Positions 11,997 through 25,138 are shown, counted from the stretch's first letter. The stretch is DNA of 64,000 bases from Anisakis pegreffii (GCA_035041965.1 JAPYMA010000093.1:1-64000); one strand, 5' to 3'. Numbers and translations are program-made. The notes: generated from the letters alone by a model not told the origin.

Positions 11997-14900
11997 CCTA
12001 TATTATAAATCGCTTCATATCAATCATAATACAATTTCGTATCCATAAGCTCTCAATATCAAATGACTTTAATGACAAGTACTAATTTATTGTACGATTG
12101 TGCTTAAGTCTTAAGCCTTAAGATCATTTAGCTGCATAAATGAGAAGCGAATTGGAGCTAGAAAACGAAAAGATAACGATTAATGGACTACTGGAGAAGT
12201 TTGATGGCTTAACGAGTTTATTACCGATTGCATCTATTCAGAACTATTGTAGATCACCATGATCACTCACACTTATCGGTAGATTCATTTTGCTCGTTGT
12301 CGAATCATTTTCAGATGTTGAAACCAAAAATATTTTTCGTTGTAAGCACACTGACAAGTGAAAGAAATAAGGAGATTGAAGAAATACCGGCTGATTAGAA
12401 AGCAAAAAGCATGCGATGATAACTGAACAACTGCGATGTGGGAAATATGATTGATTTTCTTGGTCGTGTTCGGATAGCAGATTTTCATTTCTGCGAACTT
12501 ACATGATAGACGGATTAAATTCGACGAATATGAAGCTGTTCAAAATTCGAAACTCATAATATTCTCATGAGAGGTGAACCATGAGCTTTTATTTTCACAT
12601 CGAGGGCGTGTAATCGTTTTGAGTTTAGTTTGGAAAGACAAAAAAAAGATCGTCACTTGACACTGGCAAATGAAAGTGATACTCGTTTTCTAACAAGCTA
12701 CATCCGAAGTAAGCATATCATTTGTGCATTATTATCACAAATTATTCTATGTCATTAGCACAAATGCTTAGTTAAGTTCTTCATCGACAGTAAATATCAT
12801 AGCAACAAAACAGATTTGGTTACAATTCAACATTGTAATTATGCGCAGGAGATTAGTCAGGCATAGGGCTTCGAGGCTACATTTCTTCACATGAATAAGG
12901 TTTCCCTCGACAACCAGATAAGATAATGATGAGAAGCAGTCAGCGAACAGGGCAACAAACTCGCTAATCCACTGAAAGAAAATATTGATACGATCAGCTA
13001 AGCGGATCAAAATACTAATCGAAAAGATCAAATATCGGTAAAACCAACAAAGAATTTTCATGGTAAACAATAGCTGCTGCTCATAATTGACTCATAAAAT
13101 GAATAGTTTGATTAACTACTAAAGATTAACTAAAAAGCCCGCATTAACTAAGAAAATCTATAAAGTCCTTAAATGTAAAACCTAAAATATATTGTATAGA
13201 AGCCAGAAACATTTAACAAAAGCATCATTTTAGATGATTACAAATGAGCACAAACAAAACATTTCTAAGCGAGTAATGTAAGCATATACTGCTGATAACA
13301 ATGAAATTTTTAGTTAATCACGTTCCCTGTTGGTTTGTACAGTTGCAGATAATTGATAATGAGTGATAGTTGCTACAGGACATCATGATAATGTTAAAGG
13401 ACGTTATAATTTTTGACAGTGAGACAACGATAATATTTTACGACTATGGTCAAGCATCCAAACAACTGTAACTTATAATTAGTTTGGTTTGTAGTCAACA
13501 TAGTTTCTAATCATTGGCTGCAAAATAGTTCGCAATCGGATGACAGCCATCTAAAAATATTGCTACGACTACTGATAAGAAGAAAAGTAACAAGTTGAAA
13601 GTACCAGGTAATAATTGAGTGAAGACGAATAAAGTTGGATACATTCAAGTTAGTGCTGATAATGGTGATGATAAGGATAGCGAGAGGATTCGAACTGCAT
13701 GCTTTGTTCACGTGCTCGACAGGAACGCTCCTTGTATCAGTGTCAATCAAGATCAATTTAAGAAAACGATTTCCAGCGTTTTGCAGGCGAGAAAACATCC
13801 AGTACTTGCGTTGAGCCATTCAAAGTTTTCTTATTTTCCTCTTCTTTCGTCACAATTGCTCACATTTTCATTTGGTGCATTCAATTGCAGATATTTGATA
13901 CTAATTGTAAGATTATTCTGTTTTATTGATAGTAAGAGTAATTTTAAAAAATATTGCACATGCAAAAGTGAGCATATCGCATATTCGTGCAATTTACAAA
14001 GGATTGAATGTACGAAGAAATTCAGAGTTTAGCATTCAAAAACTGATTTTAAAAGTTCAAAAAAAGTTCTTAGTGCTCAAAAAGGAAAGAAGATGTCTAA
14101 AAAGTGATGCTGATAATAGATACCGAACAGCAGTATCTTTATCATAATCGTCCGGTTCTTTAGTCTAAAGTACTTTAGACATTGATTAATGTAAGAAATT
14201 GTACTCCTTAACGTTATCAGTTTTGCAAATGTATCAACCGTTAGGGATTGATCTTGATTGACTTTCTGCCATTCGGTAAGCCGAGAATACTTACAAACCA
14301 TAGTTATTATTAAACCATGCGTCTTTTATAAGGAACAACACAAAGTTATTTTGACTAAAGATTTTCCTTGATCAACCAAATGCATATGTGCAAGTACTAA
14401 ATTTCGATGCAACATGAGCTTCTAACTGACCTAATCATATCATCTCTTTAGAATTAGTCAACGTAGTAAGTATGGTCATTTAGTGGGTTGTATTGCAGAT
14501 ATATAGGCACATATTCCAGGAAGAAAAGTTTTCCATCAAGAACGCTAAAAATTTTTCAGCAGTGAACAGAGTCTGTGTTCCGATACCAATTGACATGAAA
14601 TTATCTTATAGTTGTTGATAAATTCTGTGCTCAGTAATGAAATGAAATCATATATCAGGTCACCACGATCATCATTCGCTGACAGAATTATTTACTGATG
14701 CGGAAATAAAGTGTCTACTTCACTAGTGGAAGATGACGAATTGTTCACCAAACTGTGAAAGATATTTCGTGTCTTAAAAAGCTCTAGATTTAGCTGAATG
14801 AAACAGTTCAATTGAAAATCACTTGTTTATATCTGCAGAAAATTCTCATTCTCTTTGCCAACGATTGATCTACTGTAGTTCAAATGAAACTGAAACATTG

Positions 14901-16894
14901 TTCGAGGTAACTGGAATGTCCCATTGGATGGTTCAATCTTCACAAAATTTCAAACTGTTTAGCAATGTTCCTTCACATTTTATAATATTTCCGAACGGTT
15001 GCGGCTTCATTTTATAAATCGCTACATTATGATATTAATAATAATAATGGCAAGCTGTCCTTAGCGCGTGCTCGGAATCCAAAAATGCCATTACATTCGC
15101 TTTTTTTCGTGGATTTATTCAATTCAGCATGCATGACACAATCAAAATTGCAACTGTGATTTCGCATAAATATTGTATCAAATAGATGCATATTTCATAG
15201 ATTAATGCAAGGATGTTTACTTTTGACTATCACAGTTCAATTATAACAAATCACTCTTGAACTGATCCAAATGGACTGGCCCGACCTCAATTATGCCGCT
15301 TGTTACTATGATTTACCGATGATGGATACGCTCTAATAATGTGCGTTCTAACAATCGACGATCTGCTTTCGTCTTATTACTTTCTTTCCTTTTTGAATGA
15401 TTCTTTGATGTGTTAGCTTGTCTGGACACATTTCTCATGCACATTCATTCTGTTGCAAAAAACTTCAATCTGTATTCAACTGCTGGGTCAAATATGGCAC
15501 ATTGTACTATGATAATCATTCTATGCATGCACGTTTGCTTTTCAGTGGTGATGAAATTACTCAACCTGACGCAATAGTGCGCTACTTTATTTATGCAGCG
15601 GAAATTTGCAGCGATGACTTCCGCTAGCGGCATAAAATAGTGATAAAATGTATTACTTTGTTTGGTTAGCTAGCTGTTATTTTCCGATTCCGTTGGCTCG
15701 CTATTCTGCGCTTAAAATAGAATGGTGATTATTCTAAATATCATGATATGACATAGTTACGCCATAGCACTGATGAGTGCCATCACTGGACTTCCTTATG
15801 CAAGAGATTCTTTTATCATACTAGAAGAAGCAAGCAACGATGATTTTATTGGTAATATGCAAAATCACATCGATAATGGTCTTGAAAAAGAGGGTCAAAG
15901 GGGTCGTTCGAAAACGGATTGATGAAAACCTCACAAGATGCCATTGAAATTTCAGGATGCAATTTTCATGAATGAGACATGCTCTATCAAATTGTTTCTT
16001 TAAATCGTTTCTTAATAAAGGACACTGAAACTATCCTCTTAAAGGACTACATCATTTAAGCTGATCAAGATGCAAACTGATCAAACGTTAAGCTGAGTGA
16101 TCAATATTTTCACGTCCAATGCAACTATATTCGACGGCACTGATGAAGCTATGTTCTTGCTAACGAATAACATTATAAGAGGCAAACGATCCAGTCTCTT
16201 AGACGAAAGATTCAACAAGTTGATGTTCTTAAAAGGAAATGAAACAGTGTAATGTGGGTTGTTACCAGTTGATTGCTCTTCATTTTTGTATTTTGCTTTG
16301 TTTTGAATTTTGTTTTGAATTACTTTCATTTTTGAATTTGACTTTGGTTGTCGTCGTTTGGTTTTTTTTTCTTGGATGAATTTTGCTTTTATTGCTGACT
16401 CGTGCTTATTGTATTGAAGTAATTTTTATTGCTCAATGATCAACTAAAAATTACTGACTGTTTAATGGTGTGAGAAGATTTTCTTCCATTAAAAAAGTCA
16501 GCAGAGCGATTGCGATTTTTTAAAGAAGATTTGAAAGTGGTGTTTAGCGATACTGATTAGCCGACTCATTTTACTTAATAGCATTTTAGTGAGAATTTTC
16601 ACTACATTCGTCGATTAGTGGCACTTTAAGAAAGAAGTTTTCACTACATTTTCGTCAGCAGCGCTAATAGAGGATTATTTTTGATGAAAAATGATCATTT
16701 TTTTGGTCAATTTTCAATCAGCAGAGCTACTTTTTTCATTAGTAGTCCTATCACTAATCACTATCGCTAAAGATTATTTGCAAACATTTCTTTAAGAATT
16801 GCAACCGCGCTGCTGATTTCTTTTTGAGGGGAAAACCTTCTTATGCCTTTAAAAAGTCAAAAATTTTTAATAGCGTGCTCATCACTGTACAAAA
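11997..16894. other. No gene recognised
   Basis: Contains open frames of 100 codons at 12768-13070 (minus, hydrophobic) and up to 137 codons at 13619-14032 (plus, no ATG at the listed start). Neither resembles a family I know, and both are near the length expected by chance at this base composition. No tRNA, tandem array or transposon end was recognised. Confidence 0.4.
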
Positions 16895-16916
16895 GATGGA
16901 ATATGATCACCACAGA

Positions 16917-17958
16917 TCACGAGAAAAAGCGAAGTATATGCTGTGCACAACTGATGTACGTGAAGTCTACCATTCCGGATGGGATCTGTATGGAGTTTGG
17001 TGAGGATATCGTCCATTGGCCATACGGTTGACAGGTGATATTGGCCGAAAAATAGCCCGATTCGCCGTCGTCATCAGTGGTTGGGAAGAGCTGCAGACTC
17101 GGTTTTCGGTAAGCACTGGCTGCTTCATTAGGCCACGCTTCGATTATTGGGGTTGTTTTACGGGATGGTTGTTGTTTTGGTGTAATAATGCATTGCAATT
17201 CCACCTGGGCTGAAGTCCACTGCACTATTCTGGTGGTCACACAACGTGAACCCCATTCATCCTCACATGACGTCGATATGCCCACTGACAGACGTTGGCA
17301 ATTCGGCGAGTTAACTGCAATTTTTTGAAATGAAACTGTAGTGAACACAGCAGTTGCAATTTGGATGATATACTGCAAATAAACAAACATTGAAGAATGC
17401 AATATAGTGAACGATGCTTTCTCACGCTGAATTTGAAAAGGAAATACCAGCTCTCCAGAAGTTGGTTTCGATGTGAGCACATCAAGATGAATCCGTATTT
17501 AATACGTCAAGGATTCCGAGGTAGTAAACAGAGGTTTTCCTTAGGTAGTTGTTTTTGAAATAATTGAAGATAAGTTTATGCATGCGTTCTGCTTGCCCTA
17601 CTCAAACTGTCCAATCAAGCAAAACAACAATTTTATCATAAAAGTATTCTCTTCAAAAACTCGGGTATTCTGATGATAAGTGTATAATCGACAAAAGTTA
17701 CGCACTGAATGCTAATATTTCGTTGAAAAGAAACTAAATGCTACTCAAACTTAGAATCGATTGATAAATTGATCAACTTAGCAGGTACGGAGCTCTTTCG
17801 AGATGACTGCAATGAAGGAGATGGACTCAGGAATCTCTAATGAAAAAATGTTGAAGTGAAAAGAAGTGCATTGAATCACCTAGAGCTTGTAAAATGTTCT
17901 CGCATTGAGTATACGTGAACAGGATCGAGAGAATTGTCACTGTGAACTTGCAGACCAT
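16917..17958 (-). CDS. Secreted six-cysteine (C6-like) protein, copy A
   Basis: Exon 1 is 17958-17880 and exon 2 is 17314-16917. The intron starts GTGATT and ends TTGCAG, splitting a Val codon (G|TT). The 158-residue product begins with a signal peptide (MVCKFTVTILSILFTYTQC). The mature part has six further cysteines, in the contexts SPNC, STSC, SRC, ELQC, NITC and YISC, the last two flanking QPYGQW. This spacing, ending ITC..G.W..IxC, resembles the nematode C6 domain of extracellular proteins; the assignment is by pattern only. A CTGTTCAG site ends 6 bases before the ATG. The gene is nearly identical in layout to copy C on the opposite strand. The intron is also open in frame and contains an ATG (MFVYLQY), so a longer unspliced form is conceivable, but conservation of exon 1 argues for the spliced one. 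Function unknown. Confidence 0.75.
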
Positions 17959-17964
17959 TATGAG

Positions 17965-17969
17965 CTGAA
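17965..17969 (-). promoter_or_regulatory. Probable trans-splice acceptor of secreted copy A
   Basis: TTCAG followed by CTCATA and then the ATG. The same arrangement precedes copies B and C. Confidence 0.5.
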
Positions 17970-18599
17970 CAGGACCTCAAGCTGAAATATGTCTCACAAT
18001 ACGATTGAAGTCGTTCGAGTTAAGCAAGTGACCAATGTATATTATATTGACGCGTAGGGAATCGAACCAAATGATAACCGATGGGATCAAACATAAGAAC
18101 AAACCAAAGGCTAACCAATGGGATATAAAACTGGAGTGAACCGATAGGGGAAAATAAAGTCCTTTTCCATCGCTTTATCTCAGATTTATAGGAACCAGAT
18201 GGTTCTAGTGAGAGATAGATATTGAAGAGAATGATGTTGCTAATGTACCTGATTAAACGTTTCACGGCACAGAGAATGAAATTATCAGAGATGGCTAGAT
18301 GCGTTTAGCCGGTGAGCTGGTCTTGCACATGAATGACTTCTCGTTGATAGAATTTTGGTAGCCGCATTCGAATCTCCGTAGGCGATTCAATTATGCAGAA
18401 TCATGCCTTGTTCCTCCCAAAATAAATAAAGGCACACCCATAATTTCCTCCGACATTAATAACGCCATAACATCATCAATCCTATGAAAAGTTCCACGAA
18501 TTCCAATGATTGCGATCTTTTATTCCAAGCATGCTTTGATAGGAATCACATGTTCCCACTGATCTCAAAAATGTGATCAAACACTTTGATCATACTGAA

Positions 18600-19889
18600 A
18601 CAATAGACAGATGAAACAATTTCGATGGAATCTCATCTGATAGTGTCTGAATGTCAGCCGATTCACTACCATTTTTGTGGGATGAGTGAAATCGTTTGAT
18701 GAAATCTCTCTTAATGGGGTTTCGATGCAATCTGAAACACTATCTTCTTCTTGATTCAAGCCACCGATGTAATAATTATGCTTAATGACGCTGAATGCAA
18801 ATCAACGAATCACAATGGTGCTCGATTGGATACGCTTGAACTGTGTTGACGATACATACGTGTTCAAAGCCGACTGAAGTTTATTAAACAGAGCTGTTCG
18901 GTTGGTAATAAATAAATCGCCGACATGCTCCTTCCCACCCAAGTCATATTTCAACAAATGCATTCACTTATTGAAACGTGTTCTGGATAGGAAGGAGTAT
19001 GTCGAAGCCAGTGTGGGAGTTATTTGCGTTGAGGGGATTTGAATAGGAATATAGAGGTTTTTTTGGGTTGAGAGGAACTTACACAGGAATATTGCGGATT
19101 ATTTGAGACGATGGAAACCTGGGCAGGAATACTAAAGATTGTGACAGCGACGATGAGACGACCTGATGACTTGCTGTGCTAAATGGGTTGTTGACGATTG
19201 CTTGATGACACTTAGGGTTAGTAACAAGTTTGAAATTGAGCAATTTCAAGATTACGGCGGATACCAATTTGAGGTCAGTATTGGCGGTTATAGGTTGCAT
19301 AAATTTGGATTTGACTGATTGGTTGAATGGTTTTGCTTTTGTTTGATCTTGTAACGAAACCAGCGACTTGTTTTGGATCGTACTTGTTTCAGACTTCAAA
19401 CTTCGGCAATTAAAGCATCGTAATTTTACACAATGCGATGAACGTGAATCGCAAGATAGTTATGAACCAAACCGCAAATAATTTTTCGTAACATTATCGA
19501 CACTAATTAACTGTAAGCATTCCTCAAACAATTAAGGAATAGAAATTAAGAAACGGAGTGGCTGCATTGATATGGTATAATAGCAATCGCTCAGGAAGAG
19601 CGGAGCGATGGCTTGGAGACCAACGAATAAAGTGAATGATCGTTAAATAGATTTGTATTTTTGGATTCAGTGCAACAAATTGTTCAAAATTTATAACTAA
19701 AGATGAATCTGATGTCTGGAAGAGATTGGTGAATGTATGTGTACAATGTTTGTAAATATAACTGACCGTGAGAAATGTGGGAAAAATATTTGTGATTTTA
19801 CTATGAGAAATATATGAAATGTTTATGGTTTGACCAGACATGTATTAGCCAAATTTTTCTTCTTTGCGACTGGTCCTAATCGTAAGAGA
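18600..19889. other. Sequence unique to the left arm; no gene seen
   Basis: This stretch interrupts the inverted duplication on the left side. It holds short frames on both strands (longest 106 codons, 19079-19399 minus) without family resemblance. No insertion ends or target duplications were recognised. Confidence 0.35.
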
Positions 19890-20160
19890 TGGTATGCTCT
19901 ATATTGATTCAGCAGTTTCGAGAATCCTCTGATGTGTCGAATTGAAATGCTGACCATTGTTCCTACAATGACCTCAACACGAAAATCATAAAGAAAACGA
20001 AATCTCGTGAACATCGCCCGAAACATTCTATGTTATCAAGAAGGAGAATTCTAATTGCTGCATTAAGCAGTGGTGTTCAATTTGCTTTTTGATCAACATT
20101 TCGATCATGCCACTGAATGAACGACTTTAAAAGTGAGTGGACAGAATCAGCTTCAAATAT

Positions 20161-21701
20161 TTTGCCTGAAACTTCGTTATCTCCAGAACTATCGCAATTC
20201 CGCTATCACAACTCTAACGTCCACTGAAAATTTTTGTGAGCTAAGCATTTCTAGGAAAAGGAATAGGGTTTTGGGGTATGATTGCTCAAAAGCAATTCAT
20301 TTGTGCGAATTTATGCCAATTCTGCGAAATCAGGTTTGTCTCGAAAACCGTAAACGTTATTACACTGATCCATAAATTTGATTGTTCCACAATTTACAGC
20401 CTCCGTGGAACAGAGGCAAAAAAATCTCAATTTACAGCTCAAAGATTGCGACATCCTATTCAAATCATTCTTTCATCGTAACCACCATTGATGAGGAAGG
20501 CTTTACGATAGCATTATGATCTCATTCGTATCGCAATTTTTTTATAAGACTGCTGAATCGAGTAGCATGATTCATGAATGAGAAAGCAAACAACGGTAAT
20601 GTATGCGCCGATATGATCAAACTGGTGATCAAACAGCATACAACATGAAAGTGTTCAGTATTAACAGACAAATGTTTCCACTGGACAACACGGAATGCAT
20701 TGGATATTGTTCGGAACATCTCTCCTCTATTAATCTGCCTTTTCAGAATCATTGAAGAAATTTGGCGGATGCATATATTCGATTAGGTGTGAATATCTCG
20801 TGAGTATAAAATGAACTTCTTAAAATTTCAATACTTCGCACTGTTACAGGTGTTGAGTTTTGTTAAGCAGTGTCCTATTTTTTCTCTACAAAACCAATGC
20901 ATTCCAGTAGCAGATTCGAAACATTCGTTCAGTGATACTACAACACATACCAAAATTCATTGAAACACCACTGTTTCGATTCACAATGAAATGAATCAAG
21001 CTGAGACCAATTGAATCAAGAATTGCTTTGAATAGGATCACGTGAAACTCTTATTGAAGCTCTAAGTGAAACTCCATTGTTCCATTGAAGCTATAAGTTA
21101 TGGAACAATAAAATTTATGAATGAGAATAATAACGACACAAACAATTGGCATAATTTTGCATGAATGAATTGCTTTTGAACAATAATATTCCAATAAATC
21201 ACCAAAATTCTATCAATAGATCAATAGAAAATCTGTGACTGGCGTACACAATCTATATATAAGCCTACAGGCCAAAGGGAATCAATTTTCTTGCAAGCTT
21301 CACTTTTTAGTTGGTGTTGCCATCGGACAGATTGGATTGCAGTTTCGAGTTTCTAATCGACCACATTTCAAAGAATTTGGTTGTTTCGTAGCAATCTGAA
21401 ATGAATGAATCGAAAGGAAGACGATGCTTTGTTTCTAGATATTGTAACGTTTCATGCGCCAATAGAGAGCCTAGCAAACAGCTGTTTAATTTCCTCAATT
21501 TCATAGATTTTGCAAATAGTACCGAAAAACCCTCCGGTGATGCTGAAAACATCCATGGAATCTTCATATGGTTCCGTTGTCACATTTGATTGCCCTCACA
21601 GCCGAAGTTATTCGAAAACTGTCGAGGATAATTTTTCTCAGAATTGTAGCTATCTTAACAAATGAATTCGAAACCAAACTGTCCAAGTGTTATCTTAAAT
21701 A
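20161..21701. other. Intergenic spacer; no gene recognised
   Basis: Lies between the left arm and secreted copy B. Frames of up to 86 codons show nothing recognisable. The last few hundred bases presumably include the copy B promoter, but no TATA-like element could be assigned. Confidence 0.35.
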
Positions 21702-21707
21702 TTTCAG
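21702..21707 (+). promoter_or_regulatory. Probable trans-splice acceptor of secreted copy B
   Basis: TTTCAG followed by ATTATA and the start codon at 21714. The TTTCAG acceptor so close to an ATG, with no upstream coding exon, fits spliced-leader addition. Confidence 0.55.
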
Positions 21708-21713
21708 ATTATA

Positions 21714-22449
21714 ATGGACTACAAAATCGCATTTGCTGTTTTTTCGTTTTTGGTGACGAACATTCAGTGTGAACAACCAACTGAAATGCTAAGTAAGTAA
21801 TCTTTTTTTGTAACAACGGCCCCCAATGGAATTGATCGTCATCATTGTGTTCTCTTCGAATCTAGTTGATCGCCGCTGATCTGCTCAATTTCTGAATAGA
21901 TTCATAAATTTGACAACTGGGAAACTGAATGGCTTATGAAAGCAAAACATTTCATGTAGCAAAGAAAACTCATCGAGCTTTTTCTGCAAAGTAGCAACAT
22001 TAACTTCGAAACATAATGCAATATCCGCTATAATCTCATCATGTAATATTGCAGTTCAATCGCGTGGATGTCCCACGCTAACAGTGCTTCCACCATGGCC
22101 ATGTGAAGATGGCAAAGCAGCGTCATGCCCTGCTATCTCTTTAGTACAATTCAATGGTTCTCACACAAAGATGGTGTGCGAAAGCAGAATGAATCTCAAA
22201 AACTATAATGTAACATCGGTTCCAGTTGCGATAATCCAAGCTTGGACCAACTATGCTGATCTGCGTAAGACGCCTAGCTTGGTGCTCATTCCAAACAAAT
22301 ACAACACGATCGATGAACGAAAGTCGTTTTCGGCCGATATCACATGCCAACCGAACGGTGCATGGAAGTTGTCTTCACCGAACACCACGCAACTCCCATC
22401 CGATAAGATCGACTTCAAATACATAACTTGTGGCTTCAGTGTGTTCTGA
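21714..22449 (+). CDS. Secreted six-cysteine (C6-like) protein, copy B
   Basis: Exon 1 is 21714-21792 and exon 2 is 22055-22449. The donor is GTAAGT and the acceptor ATTGCAG; the intron splits an Ile codon in the same phase as in copies A and C. The product has 157 residues. It has a signal peptide (MDYKIAFAVFSFLVTNIQC) and six mature-region cysteines in RGC, WPC, ASC, MVC, DITC and YITC. The C-terminal third aligns with copies A and C (FSADITCQPNGAW, LSSPNTTQ, DFKYITC against FSANITCQPYGQW, ISSPNSIQ, DFTYISC). The middle is strongly diverged except IIQAW / IIEAW and PSL.L.P. It is the oldest of the three paralogues here. Extracellular by signal peptide; function unknown. Confidence 0.8.
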
Positions 22450-22596
22450 TCAATCAAAATATACACGGATTATCTTATGAATAATTTCATTTTGTAGTGT
22501 TACACCTCTCTTTTTAGTGATTCTTCAGCGTATTTCCTTTCAATGATTCAATGTGGCTTATTTCTTGATTTGTTTCTTATTCCTTCATTCCTTTCG

Positions 22597-22602
22597 AATA
22601 AA
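22597..22602 (+). terminator. Polyadenylation signal of secreted copy B
   Basis: AATAAA 148 bases after the stop codon, the first canonical signal downstream of the gene on the plus strand. Confidence 0.6.
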
Positions 22603-24111
22603 ACATATGCAGTTCGCAACAAAGTTTTGGAACTTACATTACATTTTGCTACCGTATTATGCTCTTAAAGCAGTTTTTTCAATGATAATCGAATTGCTCA
22701 CATAGTTCCATTAGAAGAAGGTTCGATGATTCCTCTTTCCCGAAGTGCTTAACTCACAAAAACCTTCAGTGGAGTTAGGATTGTGATAGCTTTATTGCGA
22801 TATTTCTGCAGATAACAGAGTTTTTAGGAAACATATTCATGGCTGATTCTGTCCACTCATTTTTAACGTCGTCCACTCAGTGACATGATCGAAATGCTGA
22901 TCAAAAAACAAATTGAGTGCCACTTGTTAATGCAACAATTGAAAGTCTACTTCTCGATAACGTAGAATATTCCGGGCGATGTTCACGAGATTTTGTTGTC
23001 CTTATGAGTTCCGTTTCGAGAAACAAAGGTCAGCCTTTCAACTCAACATATCAGAGGTTCATCGGAGCTGCTGAATTAATCTAGAGCTTTAATCAAGAAT
23101 TAATCATAGCATCATAGGGTCATACCGATAGCATCATAGGGTCATACCGTTAGAGTTTCAGTATGCAACTGGAGTTGAGAAAGTTTTAAAAGTGCTCAGT
23201 ATTGCATATCCCTGTTTTCTTTTCTTTTCCAATGAATCCCCATTAAATGGAGTCAACTTGACATTGTCTGGCAATAAAATTTTTCCAGTCATTATTTTAA
23301 GTTTGAAGAAACTTCAGAGTTGTTCAGTGATCCATGCATGCATCATAATCCATTGAAACGTCATTATTTCAGTACAGATCAAAGTGTTTGATGAAATTGT
23401 TGAATTCATGGCGAACATGTAATTCCTGTTAAAGCATGCCTGGAATAAGAGATTGCAATAATTGGAATTCGTGGTACTTTTCATGGGATTGATAATGTTC
23501 TGGTGTTATTAATGATAAAGGAAATTATTGGTGCAGCCTTTATTTATTTTGAGAGGAGCAAAGGTATGATTCTGCATAATTGCATCGTCTGTGACGATTC
23601 GAATGCGGCTACCAAAATTCTATCAGCAAGAAGTCATTCATGTGCAAGACCAGCTCACCGGCCAAACGCAACTAGCCGCCTCTGACAGTTTCATTCTCTG
23701 TGCCGTGAAACGTTTAATCAGGTACATTAACAATACCATTCTCTTCAATATCTATTTATCACGAGAACTTTCTGATTCTTATAAAACTGAAATGAACTGA
23801 TTGGGAGGAAAATTTATTTATTTCCATCGGTTCAGTCCAGTTTCCTACTCCATTAGTTCGCCTTGGTTTGTTCTTATGTTTGATCCCATTGGTTATCACT
23901 CAGGTTGATTCCCTATGTGTTAATATAATATGCATTGGTAACTTGTTTAACTCGAATGATTTCAGTCGTATTGGGAGACATGTTTCAGCTTGAGGTCCTG
24001 TTATTAATTCCGTGTTCAGTTTCGATTATTAACACGTGAACTCAATCCAAAGTCAAGCTTTTAACTCACAGATTATCACGTGATCAGTTTTATGTATTCA
24101 TAAATATTTCA

Positions 24112-24117
24112 TTTCAG
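24112..24117 (+). promoter_or_regulatory. Probable trans-splice acceptor of secreted copy C
   Basis: TTTCAG followed by CTCATA and the ATG at 24124, identical in spacing to copies A and B. Confidence 0.55.
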
Positions 24118-24123
24118 CTCATA

Positions 24124-24749
24124 ATGGTCTTTAAGTTCACAGTGACAATTCTTTCGATCCTGTTCACGTGTATTCAATGCGACAAAAACATTATACAAGC
24201 TCGAGGTGATTCAATACAGTTATTTTCATTTGAATTTTCTTCATTTAAAAATTCCTGAATCCATCTTCTCTATTGAAATTATCCCGGCATAGTTCGATAC
24301 TCGCGTTCGCTATTGCGTTTACGATAATTTCTTTTCATAATATTGCAGTTGGTTCACCGAACTGTCGCCGCCTATCATTGGGTCTTACGACATCATGTGA
24401 GGATGAATGGGGTCCACGTTGTGTGACCACCAGAATAGTGCAATGGACTTCAGGCCAGGTGGAACTGAAATGTATCACTGCACCAAAACGACAACCGTCC
24501 CGTAAAACCACTCCAATAATCGAAGCGTGGCCTGATGAAGACAGCATTGACGAAAGTCCGAGTCTACAACTCTTCCCAATGATTACTGATGAGAGTGAAT
24601 TGGGCTATTTTTCGGCCAATATCACCTGTCAACCGTATGGCCAATGGACGATATCCTCACCAAACTCCATACAGATCCCATCCGGAGTCGAAGACTTCAC
24701 GTATATCAGTTGCGCACAACATGTACTTCGCGCTTTTCAGCTAGATTAA
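24124..24749 (+). CDS. Secreted six-cysteine (C6-like) protein, copy C
   Basis: Exon 1 is 24124-24205 and exon 2 is 24349-24749, with donor GTGATT and acceptor ATTGCAG splitting a Val codon. The 160-residue product starts with a signal peptide (MVFKFTVTILSILFTCIQC). The six mature cysteines have the same contexts as copy A (SPNC, TTSC, PRC, ELKC, NITC, YISC). Most of exon 2 is identical to copy A, including RCVTTRIVQW, PSRKTTPIIEAWP and QPYGQWTISSPNSIQIPSG. The variable part is the acidic stretch around residues 100-118. The frame also reads open back through the intron, but without an ATG, so the two-exon model is preferred. Secreted or extracellular; function unknown. Confidence 0.8.
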
Positions 24750-24779
24750 TCTGCATGATCTGTGGTGATCATATTACAT

Positions 24780-25138
24780 CAATGGTTCTCAACCTTTGTC
24801 ACTCACCGCAGCCCCTAGAAAACTTTAAGATGTCCTCGCATTCCCTCATAACAACAGCTAAAATGTCTTCGCACCTCTTAAAACATCCATTCTATATCTT
24901 CCATCTACTACAGTGAGTATCTGTAGTAAAGATAATGTGTACCGTTAGAGTATGTTCTATCTAGCCCCATTCAAAAATATGCACGATGGAATCCATTCTG
25001 GCTTACTTTATACACATCCACGCATCGAAATCCGCCCCTATCTACTTTAATTTATGCATAATAAAACCTTATCTCGCACCCACTGCAAATACCATCTCGC
25101 CAACCTTGGGGTTGCGAACACCCGCAATTAAGAAACTG
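24780..25138. mobile_element. hAT-like non-autonomous fragment
   Basis: Starts CAATGGTTCTCAACC followed by CACTCACCGCAGCCCC, and ends near GGGGTTGCGAACACCCGC then AATTAAGAAACTG. These opening and closing phrases are typical of short hAT-derived elements (CAGTGGTTCTCAACC..CGCAGCCCC and ..GGGTTGCGAACCAC). The ends pair only roughly and no 8-bp target duplication is visible, so it is decayed. It begins exactly where the A/C inverted duplication ends. No transposase remains. Confidence 0.4.

Larger units (their letters stand above)
16895..20160. repeat. Left arm of inverted duplication
   Basis: The minus strand of 16895-18600 matches the plus strand of about 23370-24785, covering both exons and the intron of the outer secreted genes and ~600 bp upstream of them. 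A second matching block is 19890-20160 against 22840-23100 (for example GACGTT../TCCACTCA, GGTCAGC, ATATCAGAGG against ACATCAGAGG on the opposite strand). The ~1.3 kb between these blocks on the left has no counterpart on the right. The duplication is old enough for many substitutions and indels outside the exons. Confidence 0.8.
22840..24785. repeat. Right arm of inverted duplication
   Basis: Counterpart of the left arm in reverse orientation. It carries copy C in its distal part. Similarity ends near 24780, where a hAT-like repeat begins. Inside the arm, a ~23-bp sequence (AGCATCATAGGGTCATACCG plus three bases) is tandemly duplicated at about 23108-23155. Confidence 0.8.

Noticed and set aside
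13660..13760. GGATTCGAACTGC resembling the reverse complement of a tRNA T arm
   Set aside because: The flanking stems do not pair and no anticodon arm can be drawn.
23591..23800. Frame with AVKRLIRYINNTILF resembling the copia reverse transcriptase/RNase H linker (AVKRILRYL); a similar segment is on the minus strand at 18020-18265
   Set aside because: Only about ten residues agree, the rest of a copia domain is absent, and both occurrences are simply the duplicated upstream flank of the secreted genes.
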